Assembly (NCBI GenBank): GCA_944548615.1
Contig: OX155963.1
Location: 20,764,261-20,828,260, forward strand
Origin: Micropterix aruncella
Taxonomy: Eukaryota; Arthropoda; Insecta; Lepidoptera; Micropterigidae
Direction: 5' to 3'
DNA: 64,000 nucleotides
Within the stretch, counting starts at the first letter, position 1. Every line of letters begins with the position of its first letter. A program made the translations under genes and the position numbers. Shown here in pieces: positions 10,931 to 22,259 of the stretch. Under the pieces are notes generated by a model that searched no databases, had not been told where the DNA came from, and was given only the letters and a program-made list of their open reading frames with translations.

Positions 10931-11131
10931 GTAGCGTCCGTAGCCACGTTGACACCGGTTCTCCTAGTTGTTTCCGAAGTTAAGCAGCGGCGGGCGCGGT
11001 CAATACTGGGATGGGTGACCGCCTGAGTGTTTGACTGCGTGATGCTATAAATACCCATCTAGAAGATGGTGCCAATAGGCAACAAGGCGGGTCCCACAAA
11101 AAGGCATATGCCTTGTGGGTAAAAAAAAAAA
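10931..11131 (+). mobile_element. 5S-rRNA-derived SINE (SINE3-like)
   Basis: Bases 10931-11045 resemble an animal 5S rRNA gene along its length: CACGTTGACACCGGTTCTC near 10946, then the promoter box A region GAAGTTAAGCAGCGGCGGGC at 10976, and the intermediate element plus box C region GGATGGGTGACCGCCTG near 11009. The 3' end departs from 5S and continues with about 75 bp of unrelated body. That body holds a near-palindrome CCACAAAAAGGCATATGCCT and ends in eleven A residues at 11121-11131. A 5S head, foreign body and A tail are the definition of SINE3-type elements. A simple 5S pseudogene would not explain the body and tail. Confidence 0.75.
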
Positions 11132-11496
11132 GTATGAGTAACTAAAACCGATCAAAACCAACAGATCTAAAACCAATGAGTGGTTTCAATAATTTTCGGA
11201 TATTCTTTTATTATTAAATAAAATTTATTATATGCAATCTCGACTATTTTTATTTTAAGCTATTTTATTGTGAAATTTCTGAATAAAAAAAATAACCCTC
11301 GTAAAATGAGTAAAATGGGACTTTTTGTCGGTAGCAAAAAATTCTTTCTATCTGTCATTTGTTTTTTTTTTTGTGTCGTCATTTTAAAATTTTGTGCCTG
11401 CATCATGATAGATTTCACTCCTGAAAATTTCTGTTAAATGACTAACCACGATTAAGTATAATTTTGACAGCTCCGCAGAGCCTCGATTGGCTTCAA

Positions 11497-11643
11497 AATG
11501 TTTTTGGCGTTGAAGCACCAAGCAAGACGATAATTTATAGCAGATTTGCAAAGTTCAAGCGGAGTAGTATCAATCCCAGTGACGAATTTCGTGAAGATCC
11601 ATCGCTGTCAACAGCAACAACATTGATGGTGGGCACTCTATGA
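11497..11643 (+). pseudogene. Mariner transposase N-terminal fragment
   Basis: One plus-strand frame reads FGVEAPSKTIIYSRFAKFKR, then SDEFREDPS, and ends soon after. The pattern Y-x-x-F-A-x-FKR followed by DEFRE-x-P is the end of the helix-turn-helix region and linker of mariner-family transposases. The frame breaks just upstream and nothing downstream continues the protein; family A starts at 11661. It is a short dead remnant without catalytic residues. Confidence 0.6.
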
Positions 11644-11660
11644 TCAAAAACAGATAGTTG

Positions 11661-12350
11661 GGCGGTATCGACTACAACGGGCGAAACCGCCACCCCAGGC
11701 TGGTATAACGATATGTAATCGTTTTTTCAGCCATGGGATGAGCGTAGAAGACTTTGGTACGGCACAGACCTACCGTCCAGCAAAGCCACGAGCCCGCCAG
11801 GGTCCAATGCCTTACGGCGAGGCACTAGGAAGGTAACCCAGTGGAGCTACCTCAACCCCTGGCTACCAGTTTTGGTAGGATATCTGCGTCTGGAATTAAC
11901 CTTCAGGATACTTCACTCCTTCCGACTAGTTACGGGACCGAAGTCGCAATCGCGACCTCTACCTGCCGTAATTCAGCGGCGATTCAGTTTGAATCTATCG
12001 CGGACCAAAGGCATCCTTTGCCCGGCTCTGAATTCAGAATCAGGTAGCCTAATGGTCAATTCAAGAGTGGTTGACGACGGGTCAACATCCACCCCCGCTG
12101 CTTATTAGACAGTGTATGTCCATAGTCTCCAGACTCCTTCTGCAATTATTCAGAGTACACATCCGATTGGCATCGCCGAACGGTGCGAAAATCGTCCAGT
12201 AGCGCCGGGATACAATCCCGCCAGGAGAAACCACACGAGGAGGCTTCTGAATAGGAGCTGAATCGTGAGTTGAGCCGATCCGAGAACAAAATGGATCTTA
12301 TGGCCCAAGCTGCACGAAACCATTCGCTACCGATCGAAACAGAGAGGCAT
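11661..12350 (+). mobile_element. Family A retroposon, copy A2 (subfamily with GGCTGGTATAACG)
   Basis: Begins GCGGTATCGACTACAACGGG and runs through ACCAGTTTTGGTAGGATATC and AATCTATCGCGGACCA to GGCCCAAGCTGCACGAAACC. It matches the minus-strand copy at 52870-53590 nearly end to end. It differs from the 56373 copy in the first ~250 bp, defining a second subfamily. No conserved open frame. Confidence 0.75.
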
Positions 12351-12359
12351 GTGACCTTT

Positions 12360-13420
12360 TATGGGATTCGGTCATCCTTAGGCATATGCACGAGTCAGGT
12401 ACAATTAATCCTACGGCTGTGAGAAAGCTGTGCTTTCACAATTACAGACTTTTGAAAAAAATGTAGACGATTGCATGTTTAAAATTAGGGAAATCGGTGC
12501 CATGCTGCTGAATTAGTAGTTTTCGGTACGGAAAGTAGCGACTGCACGTTCCGCATATTCCCTATTTTTAAAACAATGCGCCCGGAGTTGCCCGCTCCGC
12601 CGCGTGGGAAATTCTTCGCCTGTTTGCGCAGTGAATTCAGGTCATGTAGTGACAGAAGGTACAGGGGCAGCGCGACGGCTGGCAACCATCCAGGTGAATT
12701 TTTAAGCGGTTAAAACGATTTTTTTCCAGCATTTTAGTTTCAGCCCGAATTCAAGCGGAAACGAAACATGGATAATTTCAGGAATGAAGCCGTTCAACGC
12801 AAATTTCACCACTCAACAGCGGGGTAACGTCATTTTTCGACAACGCTTTTGGTGTTAGAGCGAGTGAGTTGAGGAGCTTGCATGGAATGCACATATTTAT
12901 ATCATTAATAAAAAAATATATCAGCGTTTTAACTTTTGGTAGTTTTGTCTACAGCAAAGCGATGTAGGTATCGCAATAGTAAAGGCATGCTGTATATGCT
13001 ACAAAAATACATAAAACGTAAAGAAAGAAAGAAAGAAAAAATAACCATTTTTTGCCAAATTTAAATGATAAAAAAATAGAAAACCCAATCTATTTTTAAT
13101 TGGTACAAGCGGCGGGCTTGTCGATTCATGATTTCGTACAGCCAACCGTAGCAATATTAAATAAAATAAATAAATAAGCAGCTTATATTTGGTGTGTTGT
13201 CGTCTACCTACTTTAATTGCAGTCAGGAATAGCGATTCCTGGTTTCCTGAGTTATGCTTTTTTGTGTAGTATCGTCGAAATGTTCGCCTAATCGACATGA
13301 AAAATGTCGGTCTCTGTTTTCATGTGATTTATTTGTACGCTTTTTGATATGCACAATAGCGATGCCTGTTTTGCTGTTGTTATTTCGTTGCCCTATAACT
13401 GCGTCCAGCATCGAAGCATT
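12360..13420. other. Unassigned; GC-richer 12500-12700
   Basis: Bases 12500-12700 are GC-richer (for example CGCCCGGAGTTGCCCGCTCC) and not seen elsewhere in the window. The remainder is AT-rich with GAAAGAAAGAAAG at 13021 and an AATAAATAAATAAG run near 13165 that could be a LINE tail. No gene recognised. Confidence 0.4.
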
Positions 13421-13424
13421 ACAC

Positions 13425-13880
13425 TAGGCGCTGATTCCAAAAGTGTTGGTTTGTTTGATATTTAGGTATACTCCGTACTCCGATGTGCAAAATAAAAAAA
13501 ATATTTGCTACGTTTTAATTTAAAAATAATATATAAACTATTGAAAATAGCAATCATAATATTTCTCTAATACTAACAGTAGGCGCTGATTCCAGTGGTG
13601 TTTGTTTGTTTGATATTTACAAAATAAAAAAAATACTTACTACGTTTTAATTTAAAAATAATATATGAACTATTGAAAATCGCAATCATAATATTTCTCT
13701 AATACGTAGTAGGCGCTGATTCCAGTGGTGTTTGTTTGTTTGATATTTAAGGATACCTACGCTGAGCTCCGCTATACTAGGTACAAAATTATTTATTTCG
13801 TTTTATTTCAAAAAATAATATATACTACCGTTTATAAATGATTGAAAATCGCAATCATAATATATCTCTAATACTAACTT
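13425..13880 (+). repeat. Three-unit diverged tandem repeat (130-155 bp)
   Basis: TAGGCGCTGATTCCA occurs at 13425, 13580 and 13710. Each is followed by TTTGTTTGATATTTA and then TTGAAAAT(A/C)GCAATCATAAT and TCTCTAATAC. Spacing is 155 then 130 bp. Confidence 0.85.
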
Positions 13881-14549
13881 TTTTGATATAGATTACCCAG
13901 TAATACCCAGTATCGTATCAAGAGCCATCCCTGCATAAACGACAATAATTTTCACATTATCGCTTTATCAAGAAAAAAAACGGGCGTAATTTTAAATTAA
14001 ATATGCAAATTTTAATCACCAGGTGTGTCAGTAAAAAAAATAATATTTTTTAAATAAGATGTCGCTGGAAATAAGGCTTGGTTCACAGTCTATCTTCCTA
14101 TCGCGGTACCTTTCAAAGCGCAATTAATGTTTATTAGATTTCGGGATAGCGTCATATTTTTTCGTGTGGTAAACATGTTGACTTTTGAGCCAAGTAAAGA
14201 GCATTTGCGGCCTGTACTGCTTTTCTTCTTTAAGCAAAACAAAAACTTGTGGAAACATGTAATAGTGATAATGTGGAAGGGATAATGTCCTAACGCAAGA
14301 TGATTTGAATTATGTATTGATCGAAAGCGACCAGAATGGGCTATAACAAGGAAAAGTAATTTTGCAGCAGGAGAACACCCAGTCATATACAGCGACAACG
14401 GTCAAAGACACAATTTCTACACTTGGTTGGAAACTCTTGCCCCACCCGCCTTTCTGACCAGACTTGGCCCCTTCCCACTACCATTTATTTTCACCCATCT
14501 CACGCGCTCTCGGAGATGCGGAGATGTCGAAGAATAGCTTGATGATTAG

Positions 14550-14885
14550 TGGACCAAAGGATGCCATGGTCCGCGATAGATTCGGTATACACCGTTTCAC
14601 CGCTTCGTAAGGGAGAGGATTGCGCAAGCGACCTCGAACTCGGAACCAATCGAGAGACCGGAGAAATCTGGTCACAATTGGAAGTTAGGGCGCCAGTGTC
14701 GGGCCCGCCAGGTAACATAACTGGCTATCTCGCGGTAAGGCGTTGGTCTCTAACAGGTTGTGGCGTAGCTAGACGGTGGATTGTTTTTATCCTAAGTCTT
14801 CTACGCTCACTCCAGGGAGATAGAACGACTAATCGTTAAAACTCCCTGTGGTGACGGGCTCGCCCGTTGTTGTCGACAACCCAAG
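14550..14885 (-). mobile_element. Family A retroposon, copy A3, with 11-bp target duplication
   Basis: On the minus strand this begins at the GTCGACAACAACGGGCGAGC end and stops in the middle of the family consensus at CGCGGACCATGGCATCCTTT. TTGATGATTAG flanks it at 14539-14549 and 14886-14896. The copy is truncated at the end opposite the GTCGAC end. Length 336 bp; no gene. Confidence 0.85.
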
Positions 14886-15181
14886 TTGATGATTAGACCA
14901 CCTCAAAAGATGTATGGTTTTTCTGAAAATGCATTCTCAAACTGCTAAAGAGGTAGGAAAAATCTAGCCTTAAAAGTTAGAAAAACGATGGCGCCTACTT
15001 TAAATAAACGGTTTTTTACCTTCTCCCAATTTAAACGTATATTTGAAAAAATATAGAAATATTAACCGCACCGAAATATTAACAATATTTACAAATCAAT
15101 GAAAGGGCACTACGGGGTAATATTTGACAGGAAGATGCTATTTGTAGAGTATATCGATAAGGTTGTCAATAAGGCAATTAA

Positions 15182-15554
15182 CTAGCCGTAGGACATATCT
15201 GTTCCATAATTTCAAAAATCCATTTATAAAGTATTGAATAATTTATAAATTATATTTTTTCAATATTATTGAGACATAAGAATCTAAATATTTTTAATAA
15301 CTTTTAAGAATCTAAACTTTCAGTCATTTTATAGTAGGTATTATTTCTGAGTTAAATAATAATCAAATTTTAGAAAAAGTCGTAACTTTGCATCTTTATG
15401 GACCACAGAGACATTTATGTCCTATCAATTTATACAAAATCTATTGAAGAAATTTTCACAAAACTTGACATACGTGTTATTTACGTCACCCTTTAACAGT
15501 TTTATTTATCAAAAAATTCCATACACTACCGCAAAACTGATGGCCCTCAAAGGG
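15182..15554 (-). mobile_element. piggyBac-type MITE, copy 2
   Basis: Bounded by TTAA at 15178-15181 and 15555-15558. The right end GGCCCTCAAAGGG matches the left end of the copy at 7863-8297 in reverse complement. The interior shares TTATTGAGACAT and TTGCATCTTTATGGACCAC with that copy. The left terminus is decayed (TTAACTAGCCGTAGG). Non-autonomous and non-coding. Confidence 0.75.
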
Positions 15555-15559
15555 TTAAA

Positions 15560-16780
15560 ATTTTCTGTTTTATATTCAAGGCTTCGTCAGAATTTCAATC
15601 TCTACACACTTTGAAGCTGCTACTTAATTTATACTTGGGAAGTTAACTCGAGTTCGCCTCAGTTATCCGAAGTCCATAGTATAAAGAATACATAGACCGA
15701 ATTCAACAAATACAAAGAAGATTTGTTAAACGCCTGAATTTTATCTGTCGAATTTTATCTCGACTTTTTGTTGCCATGATAAAGTGAAATAAAAAATTAA
15801 AATACCCTCTACGCTTTAAGTATATCGATGCGTATACTATGTAAGATATACCATTTAGTTTATAATACATCTGATGAAGGTTTACAACGTCTGTATTTAT
15901 TATGTATTTTGATTTTACCTAACTAAAACTAACCGTGTCGAGTAAAAATGCCTGTTTCCTGAAAGTATTTAATTATGCGAGCTACACTCCTACCTAACTG
16001 TGTTCCCCTTTTAACTTCTCCAGCATTTAAAAAGTAGGATTAAAGTGTAAAGTGCGAAATGACCGTATATAAGGATATCGCTTTTCCTCGCTGCTTCCAT
16101 TCGCTGAAAGAAAAGAGATAGAAGAGGCAGGCGGCAACTTAACAGGGTTAGATAATAAATTTATCTGTTTCTTATCGCGTTAGTATCGAACGCTGCTCGA
16201 GCGAAACGAACATTGCAAATGCTAGTTCTATTGTAGTCTTCTTATAATGAGAAATTTTATTGAGTAATATAACGACGCTCAGCTTCTATCAAAATTATAA
16301 TTCACGTCATGTTGCAAATCTAACTACTTAGATATACATATCTGATATCCGGAATAGGTTTGTTTGGATGGATCTTCAGCAACCTCAGCTATAACCAAAA
16401 CTAAAGAACATACCAACACTTCTCCTCTAAAACGTTTATGTTATTATCACCAGTAGACAGCATTTATAAATTCCTATGACCATATATTTTTATGGTGAAA
16501 TAGCATCAATAATAACTTATATATTTCGTTACATGCATGCGAATAAAATTATAGAGTTTATTAATTATTTGCAAAAATAGAAGAAGCAGATTACATCGCA
16601 TGCGCTACAAAGTAATTACACTATATTACATTATTACATTTTCGTCGTATGAATTTGACGGCTAGAAACCGCTCTTAGACGTGTCAACATATTTTTTGGT
16701 AATTCTCGTTACTGTTCATGACATAACTTACATAAATAGTCCAGAATTTAACTATTAAATTATCAAAAAATGTGTGTAAG
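15560..16780. other. Unassigned AT-rich sequence
   Basis: No gene or element recognised. CCCTCTACGCTTTA at 15806 is one of the scattered GCGTAGAG-motif sites discussed in the findings. Confidence 0.5.
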
Positions 16781-16782
16781 AA

Positions 16783-16988
16783 TTTTTTATTTTTTTTATT
16801 TTTTTATTTAGGTAAAAAACAGTCATAAACAAATGTTTTTACAAATACACTTAAACAAATAGACCTACATTACCATTAATTTTAACAAAACTTGTAAATG
16901 TAGCCACAACAATATAAATGTCTAGTCGGATCGAACTGTTTTCATTTAGTACGAGTACCCTACCTAAATTATTAACTGTAAACTAAAA
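16783..16988 (-). mobile_element. 3' UTR and A-rich tail of the LINE at 16989-18541
   Basis: Downstream (minus sense) of the reverse-transcriptase stop codon lies about 180 bp of AT-rich sequence. It ends in an A-rich run that appears on the plus strand as TTTTTTATTTTTTTTATTTT at 16786-16810. This marks the 3' end of the insertion. Confidence 0.65.
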
Positions 16989-18541
16989 CTAATGCAACAA
17001 CAAATCACTCAATTGTTTCCTAAAAGTAATTAATGACACTGAGAATATATCTATGTCGTTCAAAACTTTATTATAACACATGCAAGAGCGTCTGAAGAAG
17101 GTATTTTTTGCGTAGTTTGAATGAAAAGAGGGAATATAGAAAGTATCTTTTGAACGTGAGGAGGAAGACCGCGGGATTTTAAAAAGAATTTTTTCCAAAA
17201 GGGGTGCAGAGTTGATGTGGTTATGAATAATTTTATATAAGAAAATGCTGTCTAAGAATTTTCGTCTTGAATACAGAAAATGCATTTTGTGTGTTGTTAC
17301 TCTCTCTGCGTAATCGGTGCAGAGGCTACCTGTCCGAAAGTCTAATGATTTTAAACATTTCTTTTGTACCCTCTCAATCCTATCTACGTGAACAGCATAC
17401 TGGGGACTCCAAACTACACTTCCGAATTCTAGGACACTACGAACAAATGCATTGTAGAGTATTTTAATGGTGTTGCCTCTGGCAAAAGGTTTACTTATGC
17501 GCAGAATCAGTCCGAGTTGTTTAAAAGCCTTAGCTACGATCTTATCAATGTGAAGGTTAAAGTGCAGTTTGGAATCCAGGGTAATGCCTAGATCACGAAT
17601 GTTGGTAACTCGGGTTAAGTTATTACTGGATATTTTGTAATCATAAATAATTGGATGATGCTTTCGGGTGAATGTTATGACGTTACATTTATCCGTATTT
17701 AAAATTAGTTGATTATCCTTACAATAGTTCTCAAAGCTTAATAAATCCTGTTGCAAATCTTCACAATCACCAAGACCTTTAAAAATTTTGAATATTTTTG
17801 TATCGTCTGCATAAAGCAAGTGATGCGACTTATTAAAACACGGTCCAATATCGTTTAAATATAAAGTAAATAGAAAAGGGCCAAGGTGGGATCCCTGAGG
17901 AATTCCTGACGGAACATTAAGAAACGAAGAGCGGTAACCTTTAAGGGCGACGGCTTGACTACGATTGTTTATATAGGACTGGATCCATCTTAGCAGGTCG
18001 CCGTGTATACCGAATTTCGAAAGTTTTTGTATAAGGATAGAATGACTAATTTTGTCGAAAGCCTTAGAGAAATCAGTATACACGGCATCAACCTGGAATC
18101 CGGAATCAAGGGCATTCAACAAAAAGTCAGTGTATTCGATAAGATTTGTGTTAACACTTCTACCACGAAAAAACCCATGCTGTTCCGTTGATACAACGTG
18201 CAGCATTTGAGTGGTTAACGACGTAGAAATTATTTTTTCGAAAATCTTACCAAATAGACTCAGCTTAGAGATAGGCCTGTACTGCATAATATCATGTTTG
18301 TCACCACCTTTTGGAATTGGAGTTACCAGAGATTTCTTCCAGATGGCAGGAAAACAGCCCTCCAGCATAGATTTCCTATAAATTATGGTGATTGGTATTG
18401 AAAACTCTTTACTAAGCTTCCTGATTAAGATGGGATGGATGTTGTCGAAACCCGCACCCTTGTTTATATCTATTTGCTGAAATAGTTTATGTACAAGGTT
18501 TTCTGTTATTTCTACCGTCGAGATGTTAACTGAAGATAAGG
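16989..18541 (-). CDS. LINE ORF2 fragment: reverse transcriptase, 5'-truncated, frame intact
   Basis: This is the reverse transcriptase of a CR1/Jockey-type non-LTR retrotransposon, which copies element RNA into DNA at a nicked target. Counting from the methionine at 18368 (459 aa), motifs appear in order: MQYRPISKLSLFGKIFEK at 28-45, YTDFSKAFDK at 97-106 (first catalytic Asp), GIPQGSHLGPFLF at 155-167, and YADD at 186-189 (catalytic pair). A thumb and long C-terminal region follow. The same frame stays open upstream to about 18541 and encodes the preceding motif (INKGAGFDNIHP), so the methionine is only an internal residue and not a true start. The endonuclease and ORF1 are missing, typical of 5' truncation. 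No stop or frameshift in over 500 codons suggests a fairly recent insertion. No target duplication was identified with confidence. Confidence 0.9.
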
Positions 18542-18718
18542 CTAAAATTACATTAATAAGTAAAATATGAATTTATTTGGAACCTACTGAGAGTTATTCT
18601 TCGTAAAATTTTAATCCAAAACAAAATTAATTGAAATAGTCTTAATTGAACAGCCTGAAATAATTAAAATAGTCAATAATTCAAATATATATGTACTAAA
18701 TGTTATTATTATTATGGA

Positions 18719-18898
18719 GACCCCGGCTAAGCAGAAGAAGTGTGGGCAGACCACCGGCCCGATGGTCCGATAACATCAAGGAGATAGCTGGACCAGTCTG
18801 GATGAGGGAAACGGACAACCGATCCGGATGGAGAGTGATTGGAGAGGCGTATGCCCAACGGTGGGCGAATGCGCGCTGATGATGAAGAAGAAGACGAA
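18719..18898 (+). pseudogene. RTE-type LINE ORF2 C-terminus and 3' end
   Basis: One plus-strand frame reads SVGRPPARWSDNIKEIAG, then WRVIGEAYAQRWANAR and a stop at about 18880. GRPP-x-RWSD-[DN]-I at this distance from a GEAY-x-Q-x-W block is the conserved C-terminal tail of RTE-clade reverse transcriptases. The copy then ends with TGATGATGAAGAAGAAG, the short simple-repeat tail usual for RTE elements in place of poly-A. Everything upstream of the tail is missing, a severe 5' truncation. Confidence 0.75.
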
Positions 18899-18899
18899 A

Positions 18900-19360
18900 T
18901 GTTATTCGTCAATATCCAAATTAAAGCTAGATCATACATTTAAAAACTAAACGTAACAAAAGAACACCAAGGTTCTGCTTTTGTAAGTATTTTTGAGAAA
19001 TCATACGTGTCAAATTTCAATTAGTTGCGATGCGATTTGATATCACTGAAGCATAGAGACATAACCTTTGTGTAATCTACAAGTGCTAGTAAAATATTTT
19101 TGTGTGATTACACCAAAATATTATGGAATAGAGGAAAATAAAATAGAGGAATCAATTTAAAATAAAATAGGAAAAAATAAAATAGAGGAATTCCACTTCT
19201 TTCCTAAAAGTATACAGTACTTCCTTCCTAAAAGTCAGTTACTGGATTATAGTCAGTTACCGGATTGTCCAAGATTGTGACTCACAGTTTTCTTATAGAA
19301 AATATAGTAAGGAACTTTTTACATTTTGGAGGCCTACGCGTACTTACTGAAAGTTTGTAT
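18900..19360. other. Unassigned, with local duplications
   Basis: AAAATAGAGGAAT occurs three times at 19125-19195 and CCTTCCTAAAAGT-like sequence twice near 19205-19230. No gene. Confidence 0.5.
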
Positions 19361-19369
19361 CACCTACCA

Positions 19370-19645
19370 GTCATGTGGCATTCGTCGGGGGTGTTTTTAG
19401 GTCGTAGCTATTTTTGGAGTTTAAATCGTGCAGTTGGTGGCAAACGGCGAAGACAAGGCCATGAAATATGCCCGGTGACCCAGAAAGCGGTCTTAATTTC
19501 GGCTGGAATGCCTCCCGGGCGAGCTGTAAAGAAGTCTTGCAAAAATACACGGCGCCCGCGGCGTCACGCGGTCGCCAAGACGCAATCCCATTTACACATA
19601 GCCAAGAGTCTCCATCCAGGCCCGGGAAGAAGGGACGTTCAAGAA
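19370..19645. other. GC-richer unique island
   Basis: About 275 bp of raised GC just before a family V element. Frames are open on both strands for over 90 codons but none has a recognisable domain. Candidate conserved non-coding or unrecognised exon. Confidence 0.3.
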
Positions 19646-19655
19646 ATTTCAAATT

Positions 19656-20130
19656 AAAATAAGTTAATAGTAAAAACATATTTTGAAAAACAAGCCAAGT
19701 CCTGAGCCAACCATAAGTGCAGCCATGTCATAGTGGAACTTAGAACGAGCTATCATAATTGAATGCGCTTACAACATTTTGTGTCTGTGCTGTTGACCGT
19801 CGACGAGCCCTCTCGTCAGGAGCCAACCCTGGGTACAGCAGCCATGTCATGGTATAATTTAGAACGGGCTATCATAATTGAATGCGTATACAAAATTATG
19901 TGTCTCTGCTGTTGACTGTGGAAGAGCAGCCTTGTTGGGAGCAGATCCTGCTTGCAGGATCAGGTCATGCTCACCATAAAAATGTATTGTCATCGGAACT
20001 GAACCAACCTGTAACATTTACACTATAGGATAAGAGGAAGTGATTCTAATTCAGCTTACAAGAATTGACTAAAACACACATACATACTAACATACATTGC
20101 AAGGTAAATAAAAGCCTGTAATAAAGTAGC
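19656..20130 (+). mobile_element. Family V dispersed element, copy V2
   Basis: Leader AATAAGTTAATAGTAAAAAC, then about two 118-bp units (starts near 19700 and 19820), then the 3' segment GGTCATGCTCACCATAAAAA, GTCATCGGAACTGAACCAAC and ACATACATTGCAAGGTAAAT. The 3' segment is longer here than in V1 and matches V3, so the full element extends past GCAAGGTAAATAAA. Confidence 0.75.
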
Positions 20131-20220
20131 TTAAATACCTAATTTTCTGACAGTTTTAAAAGTGCTATAATGTGAAAAGAAGTGTTTGGTGAAATTTAAA
20201 ATTACTTCTGTGTTTGAAAA

Positions 20221-21304
20221 TACAGGTACCTTTTAGATACCTTTCTTTTAGAACCATTTTTTTACCTGAGCAATTCACTATATCTGTCTTTTTCGGTCTC
20301 ACAGCAATGTTTGCAACAAGAGATAATCGTGCACTTTACTTTTTTACGTTTAAAAAAGGTCTAAATGCAGCTGCAGCGACGAACGAAATTAATCAAGTTC
20401 TAGGACCAGATACCTGCAACGAACGCTTAGTACGGCGATGGTTTTTCAATTTCTGATCAGGCAATTTTTGCTTGGAAAATGAACTACGTGGTCCACAAGG
20501 TCTCAGTGTTGAGCGGAATACATCGACGACTCTACAATGCCTTGCTGAGACCTTCGGTGTATCAAAACCACCCCATTAATCGCCGTCTTGATGCAATTGG
20601 ATAAGAAAAAAAGCTCGATCGATAGGATTTACATGCGTTAACGGAAAGAAACGAAATACGCAGACTCGAGGTAGCCTCTTCTTTGCTGATAAGACATAAG
20701 GTGGAATCATTTTTGAAAAAAAATATCACATGAAGAAAAATGGATCATAAATCATAATAGGAAATGTTCAGGAAAATGGGTGGATCACGGAGAAGCTCTC
20801 AGACACCAGACAGGAGCGGGACTTAACCCTATTAAAGTCATAGTGACTGATTGGTGGAGTTCTGAAGGCATCGTTTATTAATCTTTTTTGAAACCTAGCC
20901 AACTGATGACAGCGGAGTACTACTGACCCTTACTGGCGTATGGACCAATTCTGTTGAACGATAACGCACGACCGCATGTATCCCGTTTGACCGTGCAAAT
21001 ACCGTGCAAATAAGTTGCAGTATGAAGTTTTGGATAACTCTCCATATTCGCCTGTCCTGTCACCAACCGATTATTACCTTGTCCGGAGTCTTGCAAATCA
21101 TTTACAAGATCAGCACTACTCTAATCAAATCGCTGTAATTGCGTTCTTTGAGCAGTTTTTGTAGCTTAAAAATGCGTTTTTTTTCAAAATGGAATTTTTA
21201 AATTATTAACACGTTGGCAACACACAATAGATGCAAACGGTGAATATTTTGAGGAATAAACTCATTTGGTTTGAAATAGGACATTTGGTAAGAAACTATC
21301 TGTA
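20221..21304 (+). pseudogene. Degraded irritans-type mariner with TIRs and TA ends
   Basis: A Tc1/mariner element of about 1.08 kb. Its ends are related inverted repeats: left TACAGGTACCTTTTAGATAC, right (reversed) TACAGATAGTTTCTTACC, each at a TA dinucleotide. The decayed transposase starts with a helix-turn-helix region (LYFFTFKKGLNAAAATNEIN, then LVRRWFFNF near 20430) and continues through VIVTDWWSSEGIVY near 20840. Catalytic landmarks are NDNARPHVS near 20960 and SPTDYYL near 21070, giving the second and third acidic residues. At the first site, where DEKW is expected, the frame reads HEEKW (near 20730), so the Asp is replaced. Stops, frameshifts and an 11-bp tandem duplication (ACCGTGCAAAT, 20992) confirm it is dead. 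Confidence 0.8.
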
Positions 21305-21309
21305 CAAAC

Positions 21310-21635
21310 TACTAACATGATTTTACCGAATTTCTGTATCTTATCATCATAATAAAATATTACAACAGAAACTTATAGTAGTATTTCAAAATAAAGATGT
21401 CGTTCACCAAAGCGTAGAAACAGTGCTACTCCTAAACTACTAACATTAGAGAAATATTTATGTAACTAACATTAGAGAAATTGTTAAATTATAAAAATCC
21501 ATAGTAATCGAAATCTGTATAGTAAAGGTATCAACGAGGAATGACCAAACCGTAAGGGTGGGTACTCAATGTTTTGAAAATTGAAAATGAAATATATTTT
21601 TAAAAAAATTGCAAATTCGTATATGTATTATAACC
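21310..21635. other. Unassigned AT-rich sequence
   Basis: ACTAACATTAGAGAAAT is directly repeated at about 21437 and 21467. No gene. Confidence 0.5.
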
Positions 21636-21639
21636 GAGG

Positions 21640-22200
21640 GTGTCAAACACAACAGGCGACTTCGTCATAGTGGGAACGGGCTCTTACTGTTCAGCACCGG
21701 ATAGTAAACCCAGCGCACTGCCATGCGCCCTAGCTACCATTTATTTTAGGATTTCTCCGACCTCCCGACTGGTTAAGGGTTCGATGTTCCTTCAGCGGTC
21801 CTCTCCCAATTTTGTGAGCGGTAATTAATTTTTGAATTTATCGCGGACCAAGGCGTCCTTTGCTCGTCTCGGGAACATGATCGGGTGGCCAATTGGTGTC
21901 GTTTCAAGAGCAGCTGCCAATATGTCAACAGCCACCCTCGCTTTATATGAAGTAAAAGTCGTTTCCAGACTCCCTCGGTTATCAGACGGAGTGCATAGTC
22001 GATTGGCTGACGCCCCACGGTGCGCAAACCGTCTAAGTCCGCCGAAGAACGACTCCCAAGGGAAGCTATCCCCGCTGCATACTCGTTACAGGGGTAGAAG
22101 GGTCCTTGCCGGGCTCGAACTTTTACGAGGAGGCTTCCGGATGGGCTATCGCCTATTAGTTAGGCCAACCCATAAACGAAACGGGTCATAATGACCTAAC
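21640..22200 (+). mobile_element. Family A retroposon, copy A4 (old, diverged)
   Basis: Family blocks are recognisable in order but degraded: AACACAACAGGCGA near 21645, TTATCGCGGACCAAGGCGTC at 21839, TTTCAAGAGCAGC near 21904, GATTGGCTGACGCC near 22001 and CGGATGGGC near 22138. No target duplication was found. Non-coding. Confidence 0.65.
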
Positions 22201-22259
22201 TGCTCAAGCTGTATTAGCAAAAACCTAAACTAAACTTGAAAAACAATTGACAATATCTG

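Noticed and set aside
10931..11045. Functional 5S rRNA gene
   Set aside because: The promoter blocks are kept, but the 3' end departs from 5S, there is no Pol III T-run terminator at the expected place, and a foreign body with an A tail follows.
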